The position numbers and the translations under genes were made by a program. A DNA stretch of 64,000 nucleotides from Camellia lanceoleosa (Eukaryota > Streptophyta > Magnoliopsida > Ericales > Theaceae), in the NCBI GenBank assembly GCA_025200525.1, contig CM045760.1:46271932-46335931 (forward strand), in the 5' to 3' direction. Below are positions 21,742-34,878 of this stretch, one piece after another. Each line of letters starts with the position of its first letter. The first letter of the stretch is position 1. The notes below the pieces were generated by a model, which did no database searches, was not told where the DNA came from, and was given only the letters and a program-made list of their open reading frames with translations.

Positions 21742-23236
21742 TCATTCTCGGATAGCAATACAAGCTATATCACTAATGGACTTCCTACTTAGGGCATTAG
21801 CCACAACATTGGCCTTTCCCGAATGATAATTCAACTCGATGTCATAATCTTCTATGAACTCCATCCACCTCATTTGCCTCAAATTCAAGTCTTTCTGTGT
21901 AAACAGATACTTCAGACTCTTATGATCTGAGAACACCTCGAATCTCTCACCATACAGATAGTGCCTCCAAATCTTCAAGGCAGATAGGGTAGTTCCTTTC
22001 GTGTGTTTTCAACTGATGTGAGCCATATGCTACTACTTTCCCCTCTTGCATCAATACACAACCCAAACCCTCTCGTGAGGCATCACAATACACTACATAG
22101 CCCAGACCCGTCTCTGGAATAATCAAGACTGGAGTGATGGTAAGTCTAACTTTAAGCTCTTGGAATGACTTTTCACAAGTCTCACTCCACACAAATTTGA
22201 CCCATTTCCGTGTCAATCTAGTCAAAGGCGAAGCTAGCTTGGAGAAATCCTTCACAAACCAATGGTAATACCCGGTCAACCCCAAGAAACTACGGATCTC
22301 GAAGGCATTCTTGGGTTGTGCCCAATCTTGCACCGCCTTTATCTTGGATGAATCTACGGTCACCTCTTCCCCGAATACCACATGGCCTAAGAACTTAACC
22401 TCTCTTGGCCAGAACTGACACTTCCCAAACTTAGCATACAGTTTATGGGCTCTAAGCAACTCAAGCACCACTCGCAAGTGTTCCTCATGCTCCTCCTCAG
22501 AAGGTGAATAAATCAGAATGTCGTCCACAAAGACGACCACGAAACGATCTAAGAATTCTCGGAAGATCCGATTCATCAGATCCATGAACACAGCCGGTGC
22601 ATTGGTAAGCCCAAAAGGCATCACCAAAAACTCATAATGGCCATACCGCGTACGGAATGCCGTCTTCGGGATATCCTCCTTCATGACCCTCAACTGATGG
22701 TAACTTGATCTCAAGTCTATCTTAGAGAAACAATGGGATCCCTTCAACTGATCGAACATATCATGTATACGAGACATAGGGTACTCGTTCTTAACCGTTA
22801 CCCGGCTCAATTTTCAGTAATCAATGCAAAGTCTCAAAGCCCCATCTTTTTTCTTAACAAAGAGGGCCGGTGCTCCTTAAGGCGAAGTACTAGGGCGAAT
22901 AAAACCCTTGTCTAGTAATTCCTGGAGTTGAATCTTCAACTTGCTCAACTCAGCTAGCGTAAAACGATACGGTGCCATAGAAATCGGTGCCATGCCAGAC
23001 GCTAAGTCAATAGAGAACTCGATCTCTCGATGGGGTGGTAAACTAATAAGATCCTCGGGAAAGATGTCCGAGTACTCACAAATCACTCTTGGCAACTCAG
23101 TCCGAGTCTCATCACACTCACTACTCATAAAGCTAGTGAGAAGACAACTAAGCTCACTCCGTCCTCGCGGATCATACACCGGTAGCAAAACCCTACCAAC
23201 CCAATCTCCCAAGAAATGGAAATATTCGCCGTTCAA
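21742..23236 (-). pseudogene. Reverse transcriptase - RNase H
   Basis: 23236-22877 holds the N-terminal RT part (PPHREIEFSIDL, APYRFTLAELSKLKIQLQEL). 22810-21947 has the catalytic core intact: [33 protein letters not shown] and the catalytic FVDDILIYS, followed by the RNase H start ([17 protein letters not shown]). A one-frame shift near 21950-21978 leads to the RNase H end ([33 protein letters not shown]). Motif content is that of Ty3/gypsy. A stop separates the first two pieces. Confidence 0.88.
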
Positions 23237-23293
23237 GGTACATACAGTAACCCTTTGGCAGTAACAATCTATAACAGCCTGGTATGACGATAA

Positions 23294-23671
23294 CTAGTCC
23301 ATACCCAAACTTACATCAAACCCAGACATATCCATCAACACAAAAGAAAAGGGAAGTCGACGATCGGTGACCTCTATATTACAGCCCCAACACCCCTGTT
23401 TCAAAACCATCTCACCTCCAATAGGTGATACCACACAAATAGGAGATGCTAACTGCGCCAACTCCAATCCCAAAATAGATGTAAATGCAGAAGATATAAA
23501 AGAGTGGGATGCACTCGTATCAATTAACACACTAGCAACCGAGTTGTAAAAGAAAAAAGTACCTCTCACAACAGATGGAGCCGACACAAGATCCGACGCT
23601 GTAACAGCATACACGCACCCTGAAGGTCTCTGATCTACCTGCTTACCTCTCGGAGCATAAGATTGCTGCAC
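23294..23671 (-). pseudogene. Retrotransposon aspartic protease, active site altered
   Basis: The segment aligns with chromovirus protease. The active-site triad reads DTS instead of DTG in LIDTSASHSFIS, a single G-to-A change that would inactivate the enzyme. It is followed by the flap-like region GGEMVLKQG and the C-terminal FDVSLGMD. It sits between gag and RT as usual. Confidence 0.8.
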
Positions 23672-23754
23672 AGACTGAGCTGAAGAGGCTTCCTGATTGG
23701 CCCTCGAGGCCTGAACTGACTACGCTGGCGGGTAACTTTGTGTCTGCCTCGAAC

Positions 23755-24865
23755 TAGACGCACCAGATGTGCTACTCAACTGCGGACAAAACCTGTTCAA
23801 GTGCCCCACCTGCCCACACTGATAATAAGTGAGCGGCTGGCTCCTGCTCTGACTCTGGCCTTAAGAACGAGTCGAAGATGATGTTGCACGTTGCCCTCCT
23901 CCCCTCTGTGGGCACGCTAGAGACTTGTGGCCCAACTGACCACATTTGTAATAGGTGATGTCTCCCTGACCGCCTCTCCCAGAACCCGAACTCGGTACTG
24001 GAAAGGTAGACCTCGAATGCGCTCCCTGGGACTGTTGAGGGTTAGAACCTCTCTGCCTCTTACTGTTCCCCTGGCCGTCTTGACTTCTCCTGCAGCCCCT
24101 TATCCTCTCCTCCTCCGCATACATAATGGTCTCAAGGTGGGCTGCAACCTCTACAAGGCACCCATAATCCCTAATCATGGACCTAGCAACTCTGAACATG
24201 AGTCTGGTCCTCAATCTCTTCTCGAACTGCAGACAACAGCGTTCCTCAGTCGCCACTAACTCAGGTGCAAACCTAGATAAGCTAGTAAAGGTGGCCTTGA
24301 ACTCCGCCACTGGCATATTCAACTACTTGAGCTGAGAAAACTGATCTCTCAACTTTTCTCTCACTGTAGCCGGTAAGTGCTTGTCCTGGAAATCTTCAAC
24401 AAAGGCCTCCCAAGTTCCTCCAATGCGCCCTCGCGTATACTTTTACCACTGACCTGCGTCTCCCTTCAGTTGGAAGGACGCCAAGGTCACTCGTAATCCC
24501 CCATCTTCAATGCCAAGCATCTCAAACGTCTTCGTCACCTGCTTAAGCCATTCATCAGCCTTCAGTGGCTCCTTAGGATCTCCTAAAAATTCATCCGAAT
24601 TCGACCGAAAGAATTCCCTCTTCAGAAAAGACGGCCCTGTCTTAGCTACTTGGGCCTGGACTTGATTCTCAGCCTTGAGAATGTCCATAGATTCCCTCAA
24701 TGCTCCAGCCATTTCATGGGCTAAGGTGCCCATGACCTGCTGACCTACTGGCTCGGCCACGTTGGCCTGACCAACTCCTTCTTTCTGCACCGGAATCTCA
24801 TCCGGTATAGGCATCTCCTGCCTTCTAGGCCTACCACGCCTACCACCACGACCTCATCCTGACAT
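23755..24865 (-). pseudogene. Gag of the chromovirus-like element
   Basis: Start ATG at 24863-24865, followed after three codons by a TGA where CGA is expected. 24814-24443 holds the N-terminal part (AAEWLKQ-like signature as ADEWLKQVTKTFEMLG). After a break near 24320-24440 the frame resumes (24322-23861) with the helical core and basic linker. Two zinc knuckles are visible, near 23930 (YYKCGQLGHKSLAC) and 23825 (YYQCGQVGHLNRFC); both have Tyr in place of the first Cys. Gag would form the particle that packages element RNA. Confidence 0.8.
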
Positions 24866-25253
24866 CCTAATAAAGGTAACAAAGGGATTAGCACATTCAC
24901 AAATGTGCCAAAACTATTTCACTTGCGTCCTAACACAATGGACAATAGTAATTCACTCCATATAAGCACATAACCACATAAACACATACGAATTTTATTT
25001 CCGGATAATGACCGTCCTGTGGCGTTGCTAGAGTTCCAGTTAAAAACGATAGTGATCAAGAGCCTTTCCAACAGGACTCCCAGAAACCCATGGACCCGAT
25101 CAACATCCTAGAAACTAAATCCCACAACCATATAGTCACATAAACATGTTATCATATAAGCACATAACATTACACTTAAGTCTCTAACAAGAGAGACAAA
25201 CCCATTGTGGTACTAACCACTTCCCACGTAACCAAAGTATTGAAACCCGGTAC

Positions 25254-25265
25254 GCTTTGATACCA
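25254..25265 (-). other. Primer-binding site (tRNA-iMet)
   Basis: Minus strand TGGTATCAAAGC, three bases after the 5' LTR; one mismatch to the standard tRNA-iMet complement. It fixes the orientation of the element. Confidence 0.85.
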
Positions 25266-26590
25266 AGTTGTAACGCCCTCAAAATAAGACATAATCCAAC
25301 CATTCAATAAATCCATAAAACATAATAGAAATATCATCTTTTCATTCATCAGAGTTTGTATTACGATGGATATAACATGTTCGGAACAAAATGAATGCCC
25401 TACGGCTTATAGTTTTCCAAGTCATCACTTGGTTACAATAAAAAAAGTCCTAGCTCTATACATAGAAAGCCCTAGGCTTGAATATACATTTAACATCAAA
25501 ATGAATGACAAAAGGGAGTTTTCAACTCCAAAACCTCCCAAGCTAAGATCTCGAAGGCGGCATATGACCTGTACCTGAAAAATGGTGTCCCAAGTAGGGT
25601 GAGCCAAAGCCCAGTAGAGATATCCTAAACAACATATGAGAATTAACTAAAACATTAGCATCCGATAAATGTTTAACACTTGTAAACCAACTTATACCAA
25701 ATCCACTACAACTCAGCATTGATATCCTAATCAATCCACTTCCCTTTAATTTATCAAAACCAATTCATATACATAGCTAATTGTTATTCAAACAATTCGA
25801 AATGAGACTACAACTCATTTATCAACACTTCAATCATAAACATCATTCATACACTTCCATTCACTTGCCATTTTACGGAACTACGTCCAAAGGAACTGGC
25901 ACCCAAATATACATAAGATTTTGGGACTTTCACCTTGGACACTCCAGCCAACTTAATTGTCAATGGAGTCCATCCCCTATCTTCTCCCAAACAATGGAGT
26001 ATATTCCCTATCTCCTCCTAAACAATGGAGTACATCCCCTATCTCCTCCCAAACAATATACATATGCAATGTATTTAAATACGTTGTCATATTAATTAAA
26101 TCACATAATCAATGTGTTAATCCAACCGTCATATTCAATGACACAATCCAATCGATTAGTTTCAATTTACCTAATCATCATGCATTTTCTACAACAATCA
26201 TGGCTATCCTCTACCAATAGCCCAAAACAGTTATTTTTGAACAGATAAACAAATCTACCAAACAGATGATTTTTCAACTTTACCATAGGTGAGTGATTTA
26301 TCAATCCAACTACACCATTTAATCACATTTTCCCCTAATCTCATAATTTCTGAACCAATTTCATATTTCTACACTTGATTTCATTATCATACAAATAATT
26401 TATTTAATTCAAATTAGGGCATTTTCCCCCTTTAACATACATGGTACCCAAGACCCAATTTCCCTAATTATATCCAAGCAATAACATGTCCAAGACCTCT
26501 CATACCCATAGGGAACCCAAATTAGAAAGCCCCTCATTCAAACATTTCAATTTCAAACCCTAACTTCACCCAAACATTTCAAATCCCACC

Positions 26591-26597
26591 ATTTATA
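26591..26597 (-). promoter_or_regulatory. Candidate LTR TATA box
   Basis: TATAAAT on the minus strand in GGTATAAATGG context, present in both LTRs; placed plausibly at the U3/R boundary. Confidence 0.4.
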
Positions 26598-26904
26598 CCA
26601 AATGACAAATATCTAAGTTAGAACCCATATAGGAGAGTAGAATATCCCTACCTCAAGTGTAGAAGCCCAAAGGAGAAGAGCCAAGCTCGAGACAAACTTC
26701 GAAACTGATGAAACCAACTTTTGCTCGGTTGAAAATGGAGATCTTGAAGAGCTCAAACTTTTTATCAAAGGAAGGAGAGTGAGGAGATCACTAGATCTTG
26801 GCCGAAATGTAGAGAGAGAGGCTCTCAACTTAGCGTTTTGGAAAGTTTTAGAGAGAGAAAGGATAGAAAAAGTTTAAAAAGTCACTTTCGCGATCTGATA
26901 TACG

Positions 26905-27250
26905 TACAGTACGCTCAAGCGGAGATTTTGACGCTCGAGCGTCAGACACATAAATTCGACACGCTTGAGCGCAATAAAGGCCGCTCGAGCGGCAAGACAC
27001 AACAGCAAGGCACTACCTGCTCGAGCGCAATAAGACCCCCTCGAGCGTAATGAGACCCGCTCGAGCGTAGAATACACTCGCCCAGTTTTATACAGACTTT
27101 AGGCAGTCGCTTGAGCGTTAAAGGGGCCGCTTGAGCGTAAGAAACTCCGTTCGAGCGTGAAAAACATTGCTGCAGTATTTTTTTGCAGACGCACAAAGTA
27201 CTGAATGAGTGCAAACCCCGCTCGAGTGCAAGAAGGCCCGCTCGAGCGGA
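26905..27250. repeat. Cluster of CTCGAG palindromes in the LTR (5' copy)
   Basis: Same array as in the other LTR with one extra unit near 27040-27060. Core CGCTCGAGCG and variants. Lies in U3, upstream of the candidate TATA box. Confidence 0.85.
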
Positions 27251-27395
27251 AGACCAAAATTTGGGAAATAAGGTTCTAGACCAAGTAACAATCAACCTAT
27301 TCTAAACATGCACAAAACATCCAAAAACCCAAATTCAAAGGGTAAGAAGAAGAAAAGACATCGACAACAACATTAAATCACAAAACCCGTGTCCA

Positions 27396-28640
27396 GAACG
27401 CCATAAAAGCTGGGTCAAAAATCGGGATTGCTATAAGTTTTGACCATAATAGTTGGGATTCTTATTTTTTATCTTGTTTTTTATTTATTTTTTATTGTAA
27501 GATACATGCCTACTATTATTGTTGTTAATTATTATGCGTTCATAATTTTTGGGACAACATGGATATTTATCAAAAAATTATACATTATGTACACATTAAC
27601 AATAATATATTATTTGCCATCAAAAAACAATAATATATTATTTATTTATATTTGTTTAAATTTGATCAACTATCATTAATCAATCCGTAAAAGCCTATGC
27701 TTTAATGAAGGTAAGTGTTGATAAAGTAAAAATTCAGATCCAGTACCACTAGTTAACCAAATTAATAAAAATGATATTCGTAATCTCACATGTTCATTTG
27801 AAAAAAAAAAAAGATATTTCTAATACAGCTATTCATCCTTTCCTAGAAGGTCAGTCCTCTAATAAAATGAGATCACCAAACTTGGCTGTAGATGATCCAC
27901 GACAATAATATTAGAGATAATTATTCATAAATTCTCTTCATCTTGTTTTAATTAATTGAAATTGTTTTTTTATATTTTAATAAGTTTTATAGGTAACATA
28001 ATTATTAAAATATTCTTAATAAATGTACGTTAATGTTTATAAATAGTGTGAATTTCATGATATAAATAATCACGCTGTCAATCTAAACATTAATACTGTT
28101 AAATTTATTTAATGTGAATGTTCACATCATAGAACATTCAAAATAGTATAAAATAGTGCATATCGGGTTACTAAGGATTCAAAATTTATTTGTAAGGTTA
28201 AAATTGTCCATAAAATACATTAATAAGAATTAAAATTTGATGGATAAAATGTCCAAAATAATAGTACCTAATGAACTAATTAGGATACAAATATTTAAAA
28301 GAAAATTTTCTAATAAATTTTCCATAATGTGGCCGTATCATATATAATTTTTATTATTTTATTTGTCAACAAAACATTTATGTTTATCTTCAGCATAATA
28401 CTGACATCATATGATAAAATGAGAAAATTAAATTAGATGATCAGTATAATATTACTTAAAATAACCAATATTCTTATTACCATAAAAAACAAAATTCAAG
28501 TGTAAATATAAGGCCGGTTTAATTGGTTAGACTAGACCACAGGATTGAGATTACAAATCCTTAGCATACTCTCACGTTTACTTGTAATTTTTTGGGTCTA
28601 GATATGCCTATAAACAACTAATCTCCAAAAAATATAAGAA
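27396..28640. other. AT-rich intergenic spacer
   Basis: No coding frame, repeat pair or RNA gene that I can support. Confidence 0.6.
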
Positions 28641-28645
28641 ATCAG

Positions 28646-28874
28646 GTCTCATTTGGAAACATATTTTGTTAGTAACTTTTTAGTTTTTTAGTTAAAATAT
28701 GATGTAAAAAAAAAATTAGTATGTTTGTGATGACTTTTTGATTTTTTACGTAAAGATGTGCAAAAAGTAAAAAAAAAATGAAATCTTTAACTTTTTGGTA
28801 TAAATTGTTGATTGTTTAGTTTTTTTTATGACTTTTTGACTTTTAAAATAAAAAGTGATGTTACCAAACGAGGC
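28646..28874. mobile_element. MITE with GTCTC/GCCTC termini
   Basis: The left end GTCTCATTTGGAAACAT and the reverse complement of the right end GCCTCGTTTGGTAACAT differ at three positions. Direct ATCAG copies flank it (28641-28645 and 28875-28879). The inside is AT-rich with repeated CTTTTTGA/TTTTTAG words. 28875-29711 is AT-rich; a similar GTTTGGAGTG-type end at 28915 may mark a second MITE. Confidence 0.5.
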
Positions 28875-30214
28875 ATCAGTTACACGATAATCAATTGTTT
28901 CACTTTTAGGGGTTGTTTGGAGTGTCCTAAATAAGTGTACTTTTTGTCTTTTTAGACTAAAAAATTGAGAAAAAAAATATGGATGTTTGGGTTAACTTTT
29001 TGACTTTTTATGAAAAAATGTGTATTAAAAAATTGTATAAATTAGTATGTAGCGGAAAATTAAGATTATGAGTTGTGCAGCTGTAATTTTTGACTTTTGG
29101 TGAATAGTGATAACTTTTTAACTTTGTGAATAACTTTTTGACTTTTTGACAATTTACCAAATTTAGCTTTAATTTGTTTGTAAAATCAAAGATACAACGG
29201 TATCACTGACTAATTAAAATTTTAATTGTTTGGTTTGGACGAAATAAGAAATGGCAATCTAATTAGTATTATAATTATTTTGTCGGGAATAATGTTTGGG
29301 ACTCCTTTTTAGAAAGACTCTCACCACCCTATAGTGATGTGGGTCAATAATATATTTATATATTTTTTTTCTTTTTTATTTGAACCAACCATAAATAAAC
29401 GAAGTTGTAAAAATGATATTTTGTGAAAGTGTCAATCATTACTGATTTTGTCAGTAACAACTATCGCATTTCACACATGCCCTTAATGTATAATACCACT
29501 ACACTTCCTAGTACACTCTTCATTTACATCACTGGTCCCAAACTTCTCTCTCTCCATTTCAATTTGATACTAATGAGTAGGTAAAAAAACACTGTTTCCA
29601 TTTAAATTTATTAAAGCACAACTTGAACAAAAACGGACAAAACAATTCAATGTTCTATGAATTCAGCAACAAAACTACACAACTGGTTCATTCATATATT
29701 TCTCATCATCCATGGATCAAACACCGAATGTAGCTCTTCTACCAAGTCCAGGGATGGGTCATCTCATCCCATTTGTAGAATTCGCTAAACAACTCGTCAA
29801 CCACCATCACTTCTCCGCCACCATCCTCATCACCGTTGCTGGACCGCCCACAAAAGCCCAAAAAAAAAAAAAAAAACGCTTCCTGAAACCATCAAACACA
29901 TCTTCCTTCCACCCGTGTCCTTACCTATGGAACCCAATATTGGTTCCCAAATCATCCTCACAACGACTCTTTCTCTTCCGTCCCTTAGAGAGACTTTAGC
30001 TTCATTAAAGACGACTACCCGGTTAGTTTCTCTCATCGTCGATCCATTTGGCCTTGACATCTTCAATATAGCCAACGAATTCGGCATGTCGCAATACTTG
30101 TTCTTCACTTCACCAGCCATGGCATTCCAATTTTGCCTATATTTGCCGAAACTTGATGACATGATTACGTGCGAGTATAGAGACCTACTTGAATCGATAA
30201 GACTCCCTAGTTGC

Positions 30215-33200
30215 TGTGGACGCGCCCCGCGTGAGGGCCTCACCCCACAGTTCGGACTCAATTTGTCACGGTTCTTAATCTGAACCAAAGAGTCCAAATC
30301 CGACAAATCGTTTTTTAGAAAATATAATTTTGTAAAGAAGTGTCAAACATTGACTGCTTTGCCAGATACAGAGTCGCCACCTAAATATTTTTTTAGTGGG
30401 GGAATTTAGGAAACCCTGACTCATTTGCCTAAGGCCACGTGTCCGTCATCACCAAAGTTGCCTCGGCTCGGGAACTTGGGTACGATTGGGGAAGGTCAAC
30501 TATGAGCACTCATTCTCGCCCGATCCGAAGATCGGCCTCTACTAACCATGATATCTTGTTTTGAAAATATTATGCGTTCTTATTCCGGTTATTAGCTTAG
30601 ATTTACAACGTGATGTGCACAGCAAACAAGTATAGACTAAGTCGCCTAAATTGGAACAAAACATTTCATGTTTGTTTGTTTGAAAATGGTTTGATGGTGC
30701 TACCCGCAAGTAGGCTAAGACATGAATTTTGCCACCCTCAAGTGGGCTTAAAACTCGCATTAAATGCATTGTTCCAATTTAAATAACCCAACCTTCACCC
30801 ACAGGCATTTAGGCAGTTATATCACATAAGCACATAGCCTCATGGTAAGCATGCTATCATGGCAACACTCACACTCATGCAAGGATGCTAAAACATAAAT
30901 GCTTACCGAGTACTCCAAGCCAAAACAGAAACTAGTTAGTAATCATATGCATGATCCTAGTTCATGTTAAGATGGCTAATGCAACACATGCAAGATGCAA
31001 TTATGATAGGCTCGGCTATCCGAATATGGCATATGATGATGCTACAGCTATCGCGTATTCAATTTGGGATTGAAATACAAATGCAGTTGGTATGATGCGC
31101 CGAGCCCGGTGCGTGCAATACGAATGAATGTATGTAAACATGCTATCATAAGTATGCTAATAGAAACATGCCCTAAACTAACCATCGAAAGCTAGTAAAT
31201 AAAAGGAAAGAAAGGCATGGGGTTGGAAGACATACACACACTCACGCACACTTATTACACAATTACCCTCACTTGGAGGGTCCGAATAAATATTACAAAA
31301 CAAATAAATAATTAATTCTCCTAACTAATTAAATATTACATATCTTCTATTTAATTAACAAATTAAATGCAGAAAGAGGATGGGCGCAGCCTTGCCTCGG
31401 AATGCAGGGATGATGCATGCTTGACTCGCCCCGCTCGGAAATTCGCTATCATAGCACTGTTGCCTCTGTTTACACTACCTTGCTCCTCTGAAAATCATGA
31501 AAGTTTCCAGAACTGCTTTGAATTTCCTACTGAGTGCTTTGGAGTGCCACCGGCCACAATTAAACTCCATCGGCCATGGGAATGGTCTTATCGGCTAAAT
31601 GTTGGACCACCGGCCAGACACTGATGGTCGGTCGGCACTGTAAGTGGCCGGCCGGCCATTGCTTCCTGCAGAATCTTGTAATTGACAGCAGTAAAGGGCA
31701 AGCAGTGTTTGGCATGGAATTTTCAAGCAAATGTGAGCATGGCCACACTCCCTATCATGCAATGGACTCAAGGGAGCATGACCCTCGACCCTCGGGGTAT
31801 CAATTATGCATTTTGATGCATGATGGCCTAAGAGGCCAAGTTTGCCATTCAATGTAAAATGCATGCAACAAAAGAGATGAATGCCAACACCCTATCATCT
31901 TTGAGGTCAAGGGCATTGATGACCGAGGGTTGAGGCGCGTTACGTCACTTTGAGTACGAACGCCCCTTATCCCCATACTTGGTTTGACACCCCAAACCCA
32001 ACAAAATGTAATGCACGTATACAAACATGGCTCAAGAATGCAACATGAAGCTAAGGTACAAAACATGCCAAATGCAATGTGCCAAACATACAAGATGCCA
32101 TGCAATGCAACCTATCATGCAAGCTATGACATGAAATGCAACTAGTTAAATAATGTGCAAATATGCAAACATGGTACTATGCAAGCATGAAACCAAGATA
32201 ATGCAACATGATCATGCAATGGCGGACTTAAACCTCAAAGGGGCAGACCTCAGCCCACCCCAAAACAGTGGCCAATGATGATGCAAATGGTGAACGGATG
32301 CTCATGCAAACATGCATACCGATGGGCCTAAGACTAACGCATAAAGAGGAGCATTCTACTACAACTATCATGACCACACATGGCATGGGCTAAGCAACCA
32401 AAAAACAGAGTTTCAATATGCAAAATGAGCCCCCCAAACCCACTGATATGGCAGCCCCAAAGACTTAAACACTTGAGCATGCACAATGCTCATTTCAAGG
32501 CATAACAAAACAACTCTTCAAGACATGAAAGGGATGATAAATGCAATCATACGAGCATGGATTATGGACTGAAATAGCATGGGAAATGACTCCAAATCAC
32601 TGAAACTACCCAACTCAAGCATGCTCATGACTCACACCCTCAAGGCTCACAAGTCCAAATGCAAAGAAACTATACCAAACATGGCAAATATGGTCAAAAT
32701 AGCACCCAACAGACCTCAAGCATGGTAAGACATGGCTAAGAATTTCACAAAGTTAGGCCAAAACATGAGGGCATGGTAGGCTACATTCATGATGCATTTC
32801 TAGGCCAAAGAGAGGAATACAAGGCAAGTTTATTAAGCATGGAAGGGGTCACTAATCCGACCAAAAATAGAGGCTTAATATGGCCCAAAAACACCCAAAA
32901 ACCTTTGAAATGAAGTCAAGAACAACTAATCATGCATGCTACCCTTATGGGCCAAAGATGCAAACAAAAGAGAGACCAAGGGAGAGGGGTGTCCCTCCCC
33001 TATGCAAAACTTCAAAACTCCTTCTTTACCACTAAAAATCCACTGTATTTCATTGGTGAGAAGGTCAACACACAAAGGTAACCAAAGCTTAACAAAGAGA
33101 GCACCAAAAGGGCCAAACAAGGCCTAAGAGAGGGAGGTCGACCCCCAACACCAAAACAACCTTAATAAAGTATCTTAAGCATGCAAATATAAGACTTTTT

Positions 33201-34192
33201 TCAGTTATATACAAAGTCTAAAACAGTAAGCAAGATAGGTAAAAGACTAGTGCAAGATTGGGGAATATAAAGTAAAAGTGTTACCCTTGAAGAACCCTTG
33301 AAGAACAGCAAGTGTAGCCCCTTTCTTCTGATCAAAACTAGTCCAAAACCTCAAGAACAAACCCTCAATGCCTCCCAAAGTCGAAGCATGGTGTAGTAGT
33401 GTGTGTCTTAGTGCAAAACTAAGAAGAAATCACCATTTTGGCCCTTAAACACACACACAATGAAGAGAGAGAAGGAGATATAGAGAGAGAAAGTGTATAT
33501 CAGATGTATATATGTATTCTGCTCTGGTTTTTGCTGAACCCACACAAAGGAGGAGGAGGGGCTCTTATATAGACAATGGAAAAGGCTCCAAGCTTCTAAG
33601 AGAAGCTATCCTAAAGGGTCAAGGCTTCCAAGGGAAGCTATCCTAAGGGTGCAATCTTCTTGAGGAAGCTAAGACTAATGGGTCAAGCTTCTTCAAGAAG
33701 CTTGAGCAAAGGGTGCAAGAGGTTAGGTCAAAAGGGTCAAAGGCTCAAAATAGCCACACCCGTGCATGGGGGGCAAGGTCCGTGTATTCCAGCTGGCACA
33801 GCTGGCATGCATTATGCCTGAAAAGGCAAAAAGGTGGTATCGGCCAGCCAAAGAGACCATCGGCCAAACAGATGGCCGGATGACCACACAAGATGCCGAC
33901 CGGCCAATGGTATATTTCACCAATGGCTGGTAGCAAGAACACACGGCCAGTGGCCTCGAGCTAAGGCCGGTGGGTGCCAGGGGTAGCTAACAAGCTACTC
34001 ACTACCCTCAGAAGCAAGAACACAAGTGTTTGGTGCAAAACCAAACACAAAACAGGCGAGTTGAGAGATCTTGAGGCAAGGCACGTAGCCAAGACCTCCG
34101 GGAACTCAAAATGAACACGAACATGGATGATCACCGAGTGTTCAAGCGGTGATGTTCAAGTCTTGAGGATGGTCAAAAATGGGATGTCTACA
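30215..34192 (-). mobile_element. Solo LTR of an Ogre-like (Tat) gypsy element
   Basis: 3,978 bp, beginning TGTGGAC and ending GTCTACA, flanked by a perfect 5-bp target duplication GTTGC (30210-30214 and 34193-34197). It has no gag-pol. In the minus sense it starts TGTAGACATCCC, like the two Ogre-like LTRs further right (TGTAGACACCC at 57452, TGTAGGCACCCC at 58936), and shares a ~190-bp block with them (here 30355-30550). A TATATAA (minus, 33565-33571) is the probable promoter. A solo LTR forms by recombination between the two LTRs of a full element, so the full element once sat in the UGT gene. Frames inside it have no recognisable domain. Confidence 0.85.
33565..33571 (-). promoter_or_regulatory. 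TATA box of the solo LTR
   Basis: TATATAA on the minus strand, in CTATATAAGAGC context, followed by a GC-richer start region. Placed about 620 bases from the LTR 5' end in element sense. Confidence 0.5.
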
Positions 34193-34710
34193 GTTGCGTA
34201 CCCGTTTATGGTAGAGATCTCAAGGATTCGGTTCAAGACAGGTCAAATGACGCTTACAAGGGGTTCCTTAGAAATGTAAAGCGGTTCGGTTCAGCTGAGG
34301 GGATAATTCTTAATAGCTTTATGGACTTGGAAGAGGGAGCTATAAAAGCTTTGCAAGAGAAGGAGCCAGGCAAGTACCCAATTTACCTAATTGGACTGCT
34401 TATCCAAACCTATTCAAGTGATGAGTCACAAGAACGGCCTGAGTGTTTGCAATGGTTGGATGATCAGTCAAGTGGGTCAGTCCTTTTTGTATTATTCGGA
34501 AGTAGTGGGACTCTCTCTCATGACCAGCTTAATGAGCTAGCATTCGGTCTAGAATTGAGCAGCCAAAGATTTTTGTGGGTTGTGAGAAGCCCTAATGACA
34601 AGTCTGCCAATGCTGCATTCTTCATTGCACAAAGCCAAAACGACCCTTTTAGCTTCTTGCCAAAAGGATTCTTGGAGAGGACAAAAGGGCGAGGCCTGGT
34701 CGTGCCATCG

Positions 34711-34842
34711 TGGGCACCACAGATTGAGGTCTTGCGCTACCACTCGACCCGTGGATTTCTAACCCATTGTGGTTGGAACTCAATTTTAGAGAGTGTCGTC
34801 CATGGCGTGCCTTTGATTGCTTGGCCACTCTATGCAGAGCAA
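34711..34842 (+). other. PSPG box of the UGT pseudogene
   Basis: 44 codons, the canonical length, from the WAPQ Trp to the AEQ Gln. UDP-sugar contacts HCGWNS and the final Gln are kept. One usually conserved Gly is replaced (TRGFLTHCGWN rather than GGFLTHCGWN). Confidence 0.88.
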
Positions 34843-34878
34843 AAGATGAATGCAGTGATGCTAATAGAGGGTCTAAAT

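Larger units (their letters stand above)
17768..27395 (-). mobile_element. Full-length Ty3/gypsy retrotransposon, chromovirus (Tekay/Del-like)
   Basis: LTRs at 17768-19838 and 25269-27395 enclose about 5.4 kb of internal DNA with gag, protease, RT-RNase H, integrase and a chromodomain-like tail in this order on the minus strand. LTRs start TGGAC and end GGGCGTTACA. A tRNA-iMet primer site follows the 5' LTR by three bases, and GGGGA in the minus sense precedes the 3' LTR. Flanking 5-mers (AGTTT on the left, GAACG on the right) do not match, so the target duplication is lost or the element is a recombinant. Stops and frameshifts in every gene make it immobile. Confidence 0.88.
25269..27395 (-). 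repeat. 5' LTR of the chromovirus-like element
   Basis: Starts TGGACACGGG at 27395 and ends GCGTTACA at 25269 in element sense. Contains a candidate TATA box (TATAAAT, minus strand, 26591-26597), about 800 bases from the LTR start and downstream of the palindrome cluster. Near 25960-26050 three copies of an AACAATGGAGTxxATxCCCT unit lie in tandem. Confidence 0.88.

Noticed and set aside
29712..29999. Calling the first UGT frame a complete short protein
   Set aside because: It ends after a 17-base A run in a shifted frame; family motifs continue in the neighbouring frame, so it is a broken gene.
31367..33944. Several plus and minus frames of 60-100 codons in the solo LTR
   Set aside because: No domain, no typical coding composition, and not shared with the other two Ogre-like LTRs. 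Frames in a long GC-moderate LTR are expected by chance.
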